Assembly (NCBI GenBank): GCA_016928995.1
Contig: JAFGJS010000003.1
Span: 1-32,757, forward strand
Direction of reading: 5' to 3'
From: Candidatus Sumerlaeota bacterium
GTDB lineage: Bacteria; Sumerlaeota; Sumerlaeia; JAFGJS01
DNA: 32,757 nucleotides
In this document: positions 9,562-17,481 of the stretch, one piece after another
Position numbering within the stretch: the stretch's first letter is position 1
How the letters are laid out: the number at the start of each line of letters is the position of its first letter
Translations under genes and position numbers: made by a program
Notes under the pieces: generated by a model
What the model saw: only the letters and a program-made list of their open reading frames with translations
Told to the model about the DNA's origin: nothing
The model's database searches: none

Positions 9562-10125
9562 ATGGAAACACTGGAAGCGATACGCAAACGGTGCAGCCTG
9601 AAGAATCAATTGTCCGGCAAGGAGATCAATCCGGAGCTCATCGAGACGATCCTGGGAGCGGCGCGTTTGGCGCCTTCGGCGCGCAATACGCAGCCGTGGC
9701 GCTTCGTCGTCGTACAGGGGAAGGATACGATCAAGAAACTGACCGAGACGGCGTTCTTCGGACCGGCCGTAGTGGTCGGGGACGCGCCGGTGATCATCTT
9801 CGTTTGCGCCCGGCCGGATGACGACGTGACGGTCGAGGAAAAAGAGTACTACCTCTTCGATTTGGGGCTGGCAGTGGAAAATATGCTGCTAGCGGCGACG
9901 GATCTGGGGCTGGCGACGCACCTGGTGGCTAGTTTCAACGAGGCCGAAGTGAAACGGCTCCTGAACATCCCCGAGGACGTTCGCGTGGTCATCGCCACGC
10001 CGCTGGCGTATCCTCCCGGCGCGTCCTATGACGAAGCGGCTGAGGAAAAGCTGAGTCAGCGCAGCCGGAAAGACATGCGGGAAATCGCCTACTTCAACAA
10101 GTGGGGCGAGCAAGCGGCGGAATAG
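9562..10125 (+). CDS. nitroreductase-family flavoprotein
   Basis: With the ATG at 9562 (GGAGGA seven bases upstream) the product has 187 residues, typical of small FMN-dependent nitroreductases. The N-terminal basic stretch AIRKRCS and the APSARNTQPW motif at residues 37-46 are the usual FMN-phosphate and substrate-pocket signatures; helix LGLAVENMLLAATDLGLAT at 101-119 is the conserved dimer helix. The family reduces nitro-compounds, quinones or similar acceptors with NAD(P)H in the cytoplasm; the substrate cannot be told from sequence. It follows yicC after a repeat-filled gap and may be read separately. An ATG at 9544 is in frame but lies before the strong ribosome site. Confidence 0.88.
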   Translation: METLEAIRKRCSLKNQLSGKEINPELIETILGAARLAPSARNTQPWRFVVVQGKDTIKKLTETAFFGPAVVVGDAPVIIFVCARPDDDVTVEEKEYYLFDLGLAVENMLLAATDLGLATHLVASFNEAEVKRLLNIPEDVRVVIATPLAYPPGASYDEAAEEKLSQRSRKDMREIAYFNKWGEQAAE

Positions 10126-10142
10126 GTCTACCGTTGCTTATA

Positions 10143-10174
10143 ACGCAAGGCGCAAAGACGCGGAGGTCGCAAAG
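10143..10174 (+). repeat. dispersed GCAAAG repeat supplying the ribosome binding site of the next gene
   Basis: These bases match the repeat at 9439 in style (ACGCAA, GGCGCAAAGACGCGGAG). They contain GGAGG at 10162-10166, eight bases before the ATG at 10175, and the start codon abuts the repeat edge. No other Shine-Dalgarno site is available. Confidence 0.7.
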
Positions 10175-10786
10175 ATGATAAAACTGCGTTCATGCTTGTT
10201 TTTGATGATTGTTTTAATTGGTTGCGCAGCTCAGGAGAACTACGCGCCTCAGAACGGCGATATCATCTTCCATACTTCAACCTCCAGCCAAAGCAAAGCG
10301 ATCCAACTAGCCACTAACTCGCCATACAGTCACATGGGCATTGTTTACATTCAAGATGGCAAGCCTTTTGTTTTCGAAGCCGTGCAGCCGGTCAAATCCA
10401 CTCCCCTTGCGGAGTGGATCGAACGCGGCGAAGGAAATCATTTTGTCGTCAAACGCCTGAAAGATGCTTCGGAACGCCTGACGCCTGATATATTGAAACG
10501 AATGAAATCAGCTGGTGATACAATAGCTGGCAAAGACTACGATCTTTACTTCGAATGGTCTGATAATCGCATCTATTGTTCGGAACTCGTCTGGAAGGTC
10601 TATGACCGCGCGGCGGATATTCAGCTCGGCGAACTTCAAACCATCTCTGAATTCGATCTTTCTCATCCCATTGTCGCGGCAAAAATCAAGGAGCGTTTCA
10701 ACGGCTCCATCCCCGCCGATGAAACGGTGATTTCACCAGCAGCGATATTTAATTCACCAGAATTGATCACATTCTATCAACAATGA
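10175..10786 (+). CDS. YiiX-like permuted papain-fold (C92/NlpC-P60-like) lipoprotein
   Basis: The 203-residue product has a lipoprotein signal with lipobox LIGC (Cys17). The body matches the YaeF/YiiX permuted NlpC/P60 family: NGDIIF at 27-32, SHMGIVY with His53 and IYCSELV with Cys135, the expected His and nucleophile Cys in permuted order. Such proteins are predicted amide or thioester hydrolases acting at the envelope on peptidoglycan or lipid substrates; the actual substrate is not established. The start at 10175 uses a GGAGG site inside a dispersed repeat. The gene ends 41 bases from the convergent membrane-protein gene, with no terminator seen between. Confidence 0.85.
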   Translation: MIKLRSCLFLMIVLIGCAAQENYAPQNGDIIFHTSTSSQSKAIQLATNSPYSHMGIVYIQDGKPFVFEAVQPVKSTPLAEWIERGEGNHFVVKRLKDASERLTPDILKRMKSAGDTIAGKDYDLYFEWSDNRIYCSELVWKVYDRAADIQLGELQTISEFDLSHPIVAAKIKERFNGSIPADETVISPAAIFNSPELITFYQQ

Positions 10787-10827
10787 ATGAAGAAGATCAA
10801 AGAAAGAGGACGCATCTTGACTCCGCA

Positions 10828-11928
10828 TCAAGTTTCGCTTGCTGTGCTTTGCCCGGTGGATGAATCGTCGGCTTCGATTCCCTGCTCCATCTGCTCCAGG
10901 TCCGCCAGCAGGTTCTTGTGGAAGATCCGCGAGGTGTAGAATAGCACGATGAAACCGACCGCCGCTCCGTAAAACAAGGTGCAAACGCGCAGCATGAAGA
11001 TGAAAACCTGGGCGCCCGTGAGGCCGATCATGGCGAGAAGCCACATAATTGAACCCTCAAAGCCACCCAGTCCGCCGGGCAGAAAGAAGAAAAAGCCGCC
11101 GATGATGCTGGCGATGCAGAACATGAAGACGATGTTGGCGAACGTTGCCACTTCGTTGACGCCGAAGCCATAGCCAATCACCCACACGCCCAGGATCTCC
11201 CACAGCCAGCTGAACACGGCGAGCATGGTCATCAGCAGCAGATTCCGCGCCGTGAGCAGCGAAAAGGTCGATTCATAGAGGTTCGAAATCTTCTCCGTAA
11301 TCTTGCCGGAAATCTTTTCCGGCAGCATGCGTTGCATCAGGTTCAGGCAGCCATAGACGAACTTGCGCCAGCGGACCATGCCGATCAGCGCGATCATGAA
11401 AACCGCGGCGACGAGCAGGTAAATAATCAATTGCGAACGCATGCTCAAAAACCCGGAGGCGCCGCCTTCCACTGCCGCGGCGGAATTCTGCGCGCTTTTC
11501 AGATAGATCGGCATCGTGACGATGCAGAGGAAGATCATACCGAGCAGGTCGGTCAGCCGCTCGCAAAAAACCAGCGGCACGGACTTGCTGTAGGGCGCAT
11601 TATAGATGTCTTTGAGTAAAAAAGGCTTGATCAGTTCGCCGATGCGTCCCGGCGAGATGCACATGGAAAAGCCGCTGAAGTAAATCAGCCAGCTTCCCTT
11701 GCGCGGAACATCGATCCCCGCCTGGCGGCGAAAGAAATCCCACTTAAGCTCGCGGATCAGAAAGTTGATCAGAATCAGAATCAACGCGGGCGCCAGCACC
11801 CACCATTTAAATTGGCCGATGTCTTTCAAATTTTTTTTGAAGTCGCCAAAGATGATCATCGTGGAGTAGACCACCACTACAACGACTAGCAGGTAGATCA
11901 GATTGCGGATCAGTTTCGATTTGGTCAT
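10828..11928 (-). CDS. LPG-synthase-TM / UPF0104 family flippase-like membrane protein
   Basis: The product has 366 residues from the ATG at 11928 and about eight membrane-spanning stretches (first at 8-27, then 43-58). Family marks are SPGRIGELIKPFLL near 92-105 and LPGGLGGFEGSI at 283-294, both typical of the PF03706-type integral membrane region of lysylphosphatidylglycerol synthases and related putative lipid-intermediate flippases. No aminoacyl-transfer domain is attached. It is the last gene of an apparent minus-strand operon with a GT4 glycosyltransferase, which favours a role in glycolipid or surface polysaccharide handling. The start is uncertain: 11928 has no good ribosome site, and a GTG at 11997 (389 residues) has CGAGG close by. 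The C-terminal tail is acidic and Ser/Thr-rich. Confidence 0.85.
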   Translation of the reverse strand: MTKSKLIRNLIYLLVVVVVVYSTMIIFGDFKKNLKDIGQFKWWVLAPALILILINFLIRELKWDFFRRQAGIDVPRKGSWLIYFSGFSMCISPGRIGELIKPFLLKDIYNAPYSKSVPLVFCERLTDLLGMIFLCIVTMPIYLKSAQNSAAAVEGGASGFLSMRSQLIIYLLVAAVFMIALIGMVRWRKFVYGCLNLMQRMLPEKISGKITEKISNLYESTFSLLTARNLLLMTMLAVFSWLWEILGVWVIGYGFGVNEVATFANIVFMFCIASIIGGFFFFLPGGLGGFEGSIMWLLAMIGLTGAQVFIFMLRVCTLFYGAAVGFIVLFYTSRIFHKNLLADLEQMEQGIEADDSSTGQSTASET

Positions 11929-12075
11929 GGAATTATCAGGTTTTTCCGCTTCAAACGCTCGAGCGGAGAAGTCATGTAATGGAATATCGGGCCGCACAGC
12001 CTCGAAACCGGAAGTTTTCGGCTCCGCGCCCGGACTGTCAAGCCCTTTAAGGATTCTTTGTGGAATGCGGCAATA

Positions 12076-12345
12076 TTAAAGGCCGGGGTGCTCCTCCGGC
12101 TCAACCACGGCGTACGCCTTTTGCAGGCGGTAAACCGCCTCGTTGATCTCCGCGGGCGGCCATTGCAGATCCTCAAGGTTGCGACGGACCATATCGATAT
12201 TCTGCGTCTCCTCATACAGCCCCTCGACCTGGTCCCATTTATGCGGAGGCAAGAAAACCCGGTTCTCCCGATCCAGCCGGCAACCCAGCATGGCTACGGC
12301 GAATCCGGCGATGGTCAAAATCTGCACTACGCGTTTGCTGTTCAT
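12076..12345 (-). CDS. small hypothetical lipoprotein
   Basis: The 89-residue product starts with a lipoprotein signal ending in MLGC (Cys22). The mature part is short, charged and helical (VEGLYEETQNIDMV, then LEDLQWPPAEINEAVYRLQKAY), ending in EEHPGL. I do not recognise the family. Its ATG overlaps the stop of the upstream lipoprotein gene by four bases (ATGA), so translation is probably coupled. Position in the operon suggests an outer-membrane or periplasmic partner of the GT4/flippase-like genes. Confidence 0.75.
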   Translation of the reverse strand: MNSKRVVQILTIAGFAVAMLGCRLDRENRVFLPPHKWDQVEGLYEETQNIDMVRRNLEDLQWPPAEINEAVYRLQKAYAVVEPEEHPGL

Positions 12346-12854
12346 GGTTGCTTCTCCGTGATGGAATTGTCTGGCGCGGAATCTTCCGTTTGATCCGCCG
12401 AATGCTCAACACCCACATCGACCGCCAGACGGGGTTGCGCGCGGTCGAATCGCACGACGATCCCTTCCAAATAGAATTTCCCCGCCGGTATTGCGCCGAC
12501 GCGGCTGGGAGCGTTGGGGGTGTAGCTGACTTTTTCGTATAAAACGGTCGCCTTGCGCATCTGGATCACGCCGTCGCCGCCCAATTTACGAGCCTGGCGT
12601 TTCAATTCCGCCCTGCCCGCCTCTTCCACGGCCCAGTCCTCATAAACATGAGTGCGGATCATGGCGATCTTTTGAAACGGCTCCTGAAACGTGTCTTCGG
12701 TCAGAGCGATGGGATACTCTGGCGGCCGCGAAGCATAACGCTCCTCTGTCAGGCGGAAAACCTGCGGATAGGCGGAGCACGCAACGAGCGCGGCGGCGAT
12801 GAGCAACACGGCCGGCGCGCTGCGAGCCAGATTATTGATTGTCGGAGCGATCAT
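12342..12854 (-). CDS. hypothetical lipoprotein
   Basis: From the ATG at 12854 the product has 170 residues with a signal segment (LARSAPAVLLIAAALVAC) and a lipobox-like LVAC at about residue 29. A GGAG lies ten bases before this ATG, inside the end of the upstream GT4 gene, which it overlaps by 23 bases. The longer open frame to 13052 would lie over the GT4 gene and is not credible. The mature part holds AELKRQARKLGGDGVIQM, a helix followed by a strand reminiscent of small envelope proteins in which Ala/Gly-rich 'LGADAVI' turns occur, but I do not assign a family. The C-terminus is acidic. Confidence 0.75.
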   Translation of the reverse strand: MIAPTINNLARSAPAVLLIAAALVACSAYPQVFRLTEERYASRPPEYPIALTEDTFQEPFQKIAMIRTHVYEDWAVEEAGRAELKRQARKLGGDGVIQMRKATVLYEKVSYTPNAPSRVGAIPAGKFYLEGIVVRFDRAQPRLAVDVGVEHSADQTEDSAPDNSITEKQP

Positions 12855-14028
12855 GACGGTTAGTCTCCAGCATTTTTTCAAACATGTCAATGATTTGGGA
12901 CGTATTGCATTCCCACGCGCGTGTTTGTACCACGCGCGCGCGCGCTTCTCGACCCATTTTTTCACGTTCTTCAGGATTCTGATGCAGCCGTGTGATGCAA
13001 TCGACGATCTCCTCCACATTGCCAGGTTCGAAGAGCAGCCCTTCCTCGCCATGCGTCAACGCCTCCTCCACTGGAATCAGGCGCGGGGCGATCGCCGCCT
13101 TGCCGATGGCCTGGTATTCAAACAATTTGGTCGGCGAGGCCCATGTATGCGATCCGGAGATCAATGTAAAATCGAGCGCCTTGATGTAATTCGGCACCAA
13201 CTGGTAGGAGACGCTGCCCATAAAATGAATGTGATCCTTCAATCCCTGTTCCGAAGCGACAACGCGGTTCTGCTGCACTTGCAGCGTGTCTCCGCCGATC
13301 ACCACGATATGCACCGGGCATTGCCGGCTCTTCAGGATCTTGGCGACATCAAACAACAGGTCAATTCCATGCCAGTCGGTCAGCGTGCCGACATAACCCA
13401 CGATAGTATGCTCCCGCGGAATGCCCAATTCACCTTTGATATCGCGCGGCTCCACGTCCGGCGTGAATGTGGCGACATCCACGGCCATCGGCATGATTAC
13501 GATCCGCTCAGGCTCCACCCCCTTCTTGATGAAGGAGTCCTTCAGCGGTTTGGAAACCACAATCACGGAAGGGGCGTTCAGCAAAACGCGATTCTCCAAT
13601 ATTTGCGCAATACGGGGAAAGTGCAGGCGCGTGCGCTGTTCCTGCACGAGAAAACTGTTGACTTCCAGGATGCGCGGCAGGCCGTATTCCGCGGCCAGCC
13701 GCATGCCGACGGTGGAATACAGTGAATAGCGCTCATAGATCACATCCGGCTTGTACTGCTGAAAAATCGTACGCGCCTTGTTGATGACGCGCCAGTTGTA
13801 GAGCCAATGCCGCAAGTCGCTCCCCATCCATTTTCGCATAAACGGAGGCGTCTCGATAATCTCAATGTCGTCGTTGCCCTGGTCATCCGTGCCGCGATTC
13901 GGAGTGAGCACGAAGACTTTATGCCCGGCTTGCTGCAGGGCGCGCGCCGTTTCCCGAACGTGGGTGGAACAGCCTTTGCGCCCTAGAATCGGGATGCCGG
14001 AATCGCAACATAGATAACAGATCTTCAT
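12832..14028 (-). CDS. GT4-family glycosyltransferase
   Basis: The 398-residue protein (ATG at 14028, AAGG seven bases upstream) shows the GT-B fold of family 4. The N-terminal half begins MKICYLCCDSGIPI with a Gly-rich loop and STHVRETARAL helix. The C-terminal half carries IVGYVGTLTDWHGIDLL and the nucleotide-sugar motif SPTKLFEYQAIGKAAIAP near 298-315, where the E-x7-E second Glu position is not clearly conserved (it reads FEYQAIGKAAI). It would add a sugar from a nucleotide donor to a lipid or glycan acceptor on the cytoplasmic face; donor and acceptor are unknown. It sits between thpR and two lipoprotein genes in one minus-strand run. The first nine codons of the longer frame (from 14055) are probably untranslated. 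Confidence 0.9.
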   Translation of the reverse strand: MKICYLCCDSGIPILGRKGCSTHVRETARALQQAGHKVFVLTPNRGTDDQGNDDIEIIETPPFMRKWMGSDLRHWLYNWRVINKARTIFQQYKPDVIYERYSLYSTVGMRLAAEYGLPRILEVNSFLVQEQRTRLHFPRIAQILENRVLLNAPSVIVVSKPLKDSFIKKGVEPERIVIMPMAVDVATFTPDVEPRDIKGELGIPREHTIVGYVGTLTDWHGIDLLFDVAKILKSRQCPVHIVVIGGDTLQVQQNRVVASEQGLKDHIHFMGSVSYQLVPNYIKALDFTLISGSHTWASPTKLFEYQAIGKAAIAPRLIPVEEALTHGEEGLLFEPGNVEEIVDCITRLHQNPEEREKMGREARARVVQTRAWECNTSQIIDMFEKMLETNRHDRSDNQ

Positions 14029-14094
14029 GACGGGCCTTTTGCGTTTTCTGAGCAATTGGAGCGCATCATCAGCGCAGGTTGGAAGGATGTCAAA

Positions 14095-14688
14095 TCAAAC
14101 TTGCCTCAACGCAACAGAGGCCAGTTCCGTGTAATTCGGTCCGCCGGGAAGCAGCTCGCTGCGAAATAGAACGACGCGATCAGCGACGCTTTCACCGCAA
14201 TCGGCGAGGTGATGCGAGCGCACAAGGTCCATCAGCGGCCGAACCGCCTTGATCGACTGCATCCGGGCGAGGGTGACATGCGGATGAAAGGGCTTGCCTT
14301 CGGGATTGAAACCGAGCGGACGGATCGCCTGAACCACGGATTTCTGCAGCGCCTTGAGCGGCTCCTCCCCTTTCCCGACTCCAAGCCAGAGCACGCGCGG
14401 CTGGCGTTCATGGGGAAAAACGCCGAGACGCTTGAGACGAAAAACGAAGGAAGACATCGGCGCGGCCATTTGCTGAAGCGCAGCCTTGATGGCCGAAGCC
14501 TGCTGCGCAGGGATTTGGCCGAGAAAAAAAAGCGTAATATGGAGGTTCTCCGGCTCGACCCACTTCGGATGCGCGCCGGTGAATCGTGCGCCTTTCTGCA
14601 GATTGGCGGATAATTCCTGCGCCCGCTGCAGCGCTGCGGGTGAAAGCGGCAGAGCGATGAATGCGCGCATAGCGTCGTTGGCCGGCAT
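14095..14688 (-). CDS. thpR: RNA 2',3'-cyclic phosphodiesterase (2'-5' RNA ligase family, ThpR)
   Basis: The 197-residue protein carries the two HxTx catalytic motifs of the 2H phosphoesterase superfamily, LHITLFFLG (His50) and FHPHVTLAR (His137), with the usual spacing and length. ThpR opens 2',3'-cyclic phosphates on RNA and can join tRNA halves in vitro; its physiological job is unclear. I chose the ATG at 14688 because AGGAGG lies five bases before it; the in-frame ATG at 14724 has no ribosome site. It appears to be the first gene of the run leading to the GT4 and flippase-like genes; 66 bases separate it from the GT4 gene. Confidence 0.9.
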   Translation of the reverse strand: MPANDAMRAFIALPLSPAALQRAQELSANLQKGARFTGAHPKWVEPENLHITLFFLGQIPAQQASAIKAALQQMAAPMSSFVFRLKRLGVFPHERQPRVLWLGVGKGEEPLKALQKSVVQAIRPLGFNPEGKPFHPHVTLARMQSIKAVRPLMDLVRSHHLADCGESVADRVVLFRSELLPGGPNYTELASVALRQV

Positions 14689-14995
14689 CAGCGCCTCCTT
14701 GCTTCGATCAGCTGTTTCCTTCATTCAATCAGCATCGGGATGATGATATGGGTTCTGAAGCCGCGCTGTCAATCCAAGGCTTACGCCCGTACGTCTACTG
14801 AACAATTCTGATCAACTGGCTCATCGAAATGATTGACGAAGCCTCCAGCAGTTATTATGCTCTGCAACATGTTTGTATAAAGGACTTGGGATGACATCCC
14901 ATTCCCTGAAAAGTTCGAATTGTGATAAATTTGATTGAGCCTCGACAACTAGTTCGGTTTAATGCACACGACCTTTCAACGAGGAGGCGGCTGCA
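14689..14995. other. 307-bp divergent intergenic region
   Basis: It lies between the thpR run (minus) and the prepilin gene (plus), so it should hold both promoters. A short mirror element GGGATGACATCCC is at 14888-14900, about 96 bases before the prepilin ATG, and could be an operator. I see no sigma-54 TGGCAC-N5-TTGC site and no RNA gene. Confidence 0.5.
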
Positions 14996-15595
14996 ATGAA
15001 GCATGGCTTCGCCGCAAAATACGGCTTCACCTTGATTGAGATGCTGATCGTCGTGCTTATCATCGCCATCTTGTCTGCAATCGCCGTTCCGAATTTTCTG
15101 GAGCAACAAATTCGCGCCAAGGTCTCCAAGGCCAAAGTCGACATGCGCACGCTCGTCACCGGCCTTGAAGCCTATAATGCTGACAATAATTCCTATCCGA
15201 TTGATTACGACGAGGAATATGGCACGAGCATCGGCTGGGTTTTTAATGATTTTGAAAGTTGGAAACAGCTCACCACGCCGCAAGCGTATATCAGCACGGT
15301 TCCCTATTCTCCGTTTCTGATCCAGGGGCGCGACCATCACAATCCCTATGACCCTCAGCAGGAGGTATACATCTACTGGGGGCCCGCAAGCCACAATCCG
15401 CAGCGCTGGGCGGACATCAGCGCCTATTTCGCCATCGTCTGCGCCGGGCCGGACAATGACCGGGATTTCTATGAAGACATCATTGACGACCTCTGCGCCA
15501 AGCAACCTTTGGGTATGAATTCGTTATACGATCCGACCAATGGCACGATTTCCAACGGCGATGTCATCTGGACCGGACACGGTTTGCATAACTGA
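14996..15595 (+). CDS. type IV pilin-like prepilin (type II secretion pseudopilin style)
   Basis: The 199-residue protein has a class-III signal: a short leader ending in Gly10, then FTLIEMLIVVLIIAILSAIA with Glu at mature position 5, so prepilin peptidase would cut before Phe11 and methylate it. The globular part is Asp/Tyr/Asn-rich (NPYDP at 117-121, YDPTNGTISNGD near the end). The long-globular, single-gene prepilins common in PVC-type bacteria look like this; whether it builds a pilus or a pseudopilus is open. The start is supported by GAGGAGG eight bases upstream. No other pilus gene is in the window. Confidence 0.88.
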   Translation: MKHGFAAKYGFTLIEMLIVVLIIAILSAIAVPNFLEQQIRAKVSKAKVDMRTLVTGLEAYNADNNSYPIDYDEEYGTSIGWVFNDFESWKQLTTPQAYISTVPYSPFLIQGRDHHNPYDPQQEVYIYWGPASHNPQRWADISAYFAIVCAGPDNDRDFYEDIIDDLCAKQPLGMNSLYDPTNGTISNGDVIWTGHGLHN

Positions 15596-15749
15596 CAACT
15601 CGACGAATCTCCACGAACTGCGATTCCCCAAGCGGCAAAAAGGCACAAGCATGGCTTGCGCGCGCTGATAATCGGTGTTATGGCTTAATCGATGATCAGG
15701 ATCAAGTCTCCGGCGCTCGCTGGATGAGACGATTACGGAGCGACATATC

Positions 15750-16754
15750 ATGCTGAATGCGATTATCGTTGGAGCGGGGCCGGCAGGTCTCGCTGTCGCT
15801 AATACGCTGCAGAACGCGGGTTTTTCCGTGCAACTGCTCGAACGCGGCGCCGTGGCCGATCACGTGAGTCAATACCCGACGTTCATGCAATTTTTTTCCA
15901 CGCGCGATCTGCTGGAAATCGACGGCTTTCCGCTGACCATCACGGAGGAAAAACCGACGCGCCAGCAGTACCTGAACTACCTTGCGCGATTCGCTCACGA
16001 CCGCAGACTCGACGTGCGCACATACACTGATGTGGAGCGAATCGCACGTAGTGAGGATGGAACGTTTCAGGTGACAGCGCGACCGCGCGGACGCGATGCG
16101 GAGATCATTTCCACGCGTTGCGTGATCGTGGCGTGCGGGGCGTTTAACAATCCGCGCATGCTGGACGTGCCGGGCGAGGAACTGCCGAAAGTGACGCATC
16201 ATTTCAAAGAAGCGCATCCCTACGTGGGCAAAAAGACGCTCGTGGTCGGCGGACGCAACTCGGCGATCGAGGTCGCGCTGCATCTCTGGCGCTCCGGCAG
16301 CGACGTCTCGCTCTCCTATCGCCGCGAAACGCTGGAGGGCTACGGCATCAAGTACTGGCTGCTGCCGGACATCCAGAACCGCCTCATGAACGATGAAATC
16401 CACGATTACACCGGCACGGAAGCCGTGCGGATCGGCTGGGACAGCGTCACGTTGCGGAAACGGAAAAATGGCGAGGAATTTTCCATCGAGAACGACTTTG
16501 TCGTCGCCTGCACCGGCTTCGATCCTCCGGCCGATTTCCTGCGCCAGGCGGGCGTCGAGGTTGAGGAAGGCACAAACATTCCATCGCACAACGAGCGCAC
16601 GCTGGAGACCAATGTGCCAGGGCTGTTCGTCGCCGGCACGATCATCGCCGGCAACGTCAGCGGCCACGTGTTCATCGAAAACTCCCGTCATCACGGCGGG
16701 ATGATCCTCAGCCGTTTGAAACAATCGCTGAAGTCTACTATCCGCGGAAAATAA
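15750..16754 (+). CDS. ypdA: YpdA-family FAD/NAD(P)-dependent (bacillithiol disulfide-type) reductase
   Basis: The 334-residue protein starts with a Rossmann FAD site, IIVGAGPAGLAVANTL (residues 5-20), and has a second nucleotide site LVVGGRNSAIEVAL near 165-178. Overall order and length fit the YpdA/Bdr group, which reduces bacillithiol disulfide with NADPH in bacteria that make bacillithiol. No CxxC redox pair of the thioredoxin-reductase kind is seen, as expected. Start: ATG at 15750 with GGAG nine bases before. It stands apart from its neighbours (150-bp gap before, 72 after). The exact thiol partner in this organism is inference; a general flavoprotein oxidoreductase is the fallback call. 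Confidence 0.82.
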   Translation: MLNAIIVGAGPAGLAVANTLQNAGFSVQLLERGAVADHVSQYPTFMQFFSTRDLLEIDGFPLTITEEKPTRQQYLNYLARFAHDRRLDVRTYTDVERIARSEDGTFQVTARPRGRDAEIISTRCVIVACGAFNNPRMLDVPGEELPKVTHHFKEAHPYVGKKTLVVGGRNSAIEVALHLWRSGSDVSLSYRRETLEGYGIKYWLLPDIQNRLMNDEIHDYTGTEAVRIGWDSVTLRKRKNGEEFSIENDFVVACTGFDPPADFLRQAGVEVEEGTNIPSHNERTLETNVPGLFVAGTIIAGNVSGHVFIENSRHHGGMILSRLKQSLKSTIRGK

Positions 16755-16826
16755 CGAATAGTTGAAACTTTTCTTCAATGATACAGTCAGAATATATATG
16801 GGAAAAACAGTGAAGGAGCATGACTT

Positions 16827-17150
16827 ATGATGGAAAGCGAAGAAAGAGGCTGGGCCATGGCGGCTCATCTGCTGCCGCTGGCGGGATTCAGTTTTTTTGG
16901 TCCACTGATCATCTGGCTGATTAAAAAAGACGTGTCCGAATTCGTCGAAGACCAGGCGCGCGAATCCTTAAATTTTCAACTGACTCTGCTGGTCGGAGTT
17001 ATCATCGGTATCTGCACTTCGTTTATCGGCGTCGGCGTTCTGCTCCTGATATTCCTATCCATTTTCATGGTGATTATCGAAATCATCGCCACAGTCAAAG
17101 TCAACCAAGGCGAACGCTATCGCTACCCGCTTTGCATCCGGTTTATTTAA
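16827..17150 (+). CDS. DUF4870 (Tic20-like) small membrane protein
   Basis: The 107-residue protein begins with the DUF4870 pattern: ERGWAMAAHLLPLAGF, then GPLIIWLIKKD, then FVEDQARESLNFQLT, followed by two membrane helices and a short basic tail with YRYPLCIRFI. These helices form a four-TM bundle related to Tic20; function in bacteria is unknown. Start: ATG at 16827 after AAGGAG with eight bases between. The stop codon TAA (17148-17150) is itself part of the 8-bp target duplication of the mobile element that follows, so the insertion landed exactly at the gene's end. Confidence 0.88.
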   Translation: MMESEERGWAMAAHLLPLAGFSFFGPLIIWLIKKDVSEFVEDQARESLNFQLTLLVGVIIGICTSFIGVGVLLLIFLSIFMVIIEIIATVKVNQGERYRYPLCIRFI

Positions 17151-17302
17151 CTGATGTTACGCGCCTCCCGTTTTTTTGGAGTGCGCAGGCCATGCCTGCG
17201 CCTTGGACGAGCGGAATTTTGTCCACAATCCGGCGGAATCCCGCCACGACGCAAGGCGGCATGGCCGCCGCACTCCACGGACTCGGACGTACGTAACATC
17301 AG
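17151..17302. mobile_element. 152-bp MITE-like element with 8-bp target-site duplication
   Basis: The ends are perfect inverted repeats CTGATGTTACG / CGTAACATCAG (11 bp). The flanks carry a perfect direct repeat TTATTTAA at 17143-17150 and 17303-17310, the expected footprint of transposition. Inside are a second, imperfect inverted pair (17178-17205 and 17252-17276), each arm itself a hairpin such as GCGCAGGC-CAT-GCCTGCGC. It encodes nothing, so it would be mobilised in trans. No matching transposase is in the window. Confidence 0.82.
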
Positions 17303-17410
17303 TTATTTAATTTAACGAACGATTCTCACCATGGCGTTTTATAAGTTATTCGGCAAACCTAATTCCAATCAAAAAAAACGACTTGCCCCTCAGCCAAACG
17401 TTAAAAAAAT

Positions 17411-17434
17411 ACCGCCCCGTTTAATCGGGGCGGT
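17411..17434 (-). terminator. intrinsic terminator of the GH16-like gene
   Basis: A nine-pair perfect stem ACCGCCCCG/CGGGGCGGT with a six-base loop lies 48 bases past the stop at 17482. On the minus strand it is followed by ATTTTTTTAA. On the plus strand it is followed by TGTATTTT, so weak bidirectional action is possible. Confidence 0.88.
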
Positions 17435-17481
17435 TGTATTTTCGCGCATTCATTCACATGGATATAATCATGCCAGTAAAA

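Noticed and set aside
8472-9587. Long frames over yicC, one on plus and two on minus (320-344 codons)
   Set aside because: All cover yicC, whose family motifs and ribosome site are clear; the alternatives are Arg/Ala- or Ser/Arg-rich shadows.
12799-13725. 308-codon plus-strand frame over the GT4 gene
   Set aside because: Antisense to a gene with intact GT-B motifs.
15702-16868. 388-codon minus-strand frame over the YpdA-like gene
   Set aside because: Antisense to a gene with two intact nucleotide-binding motifs; no motif of its own.
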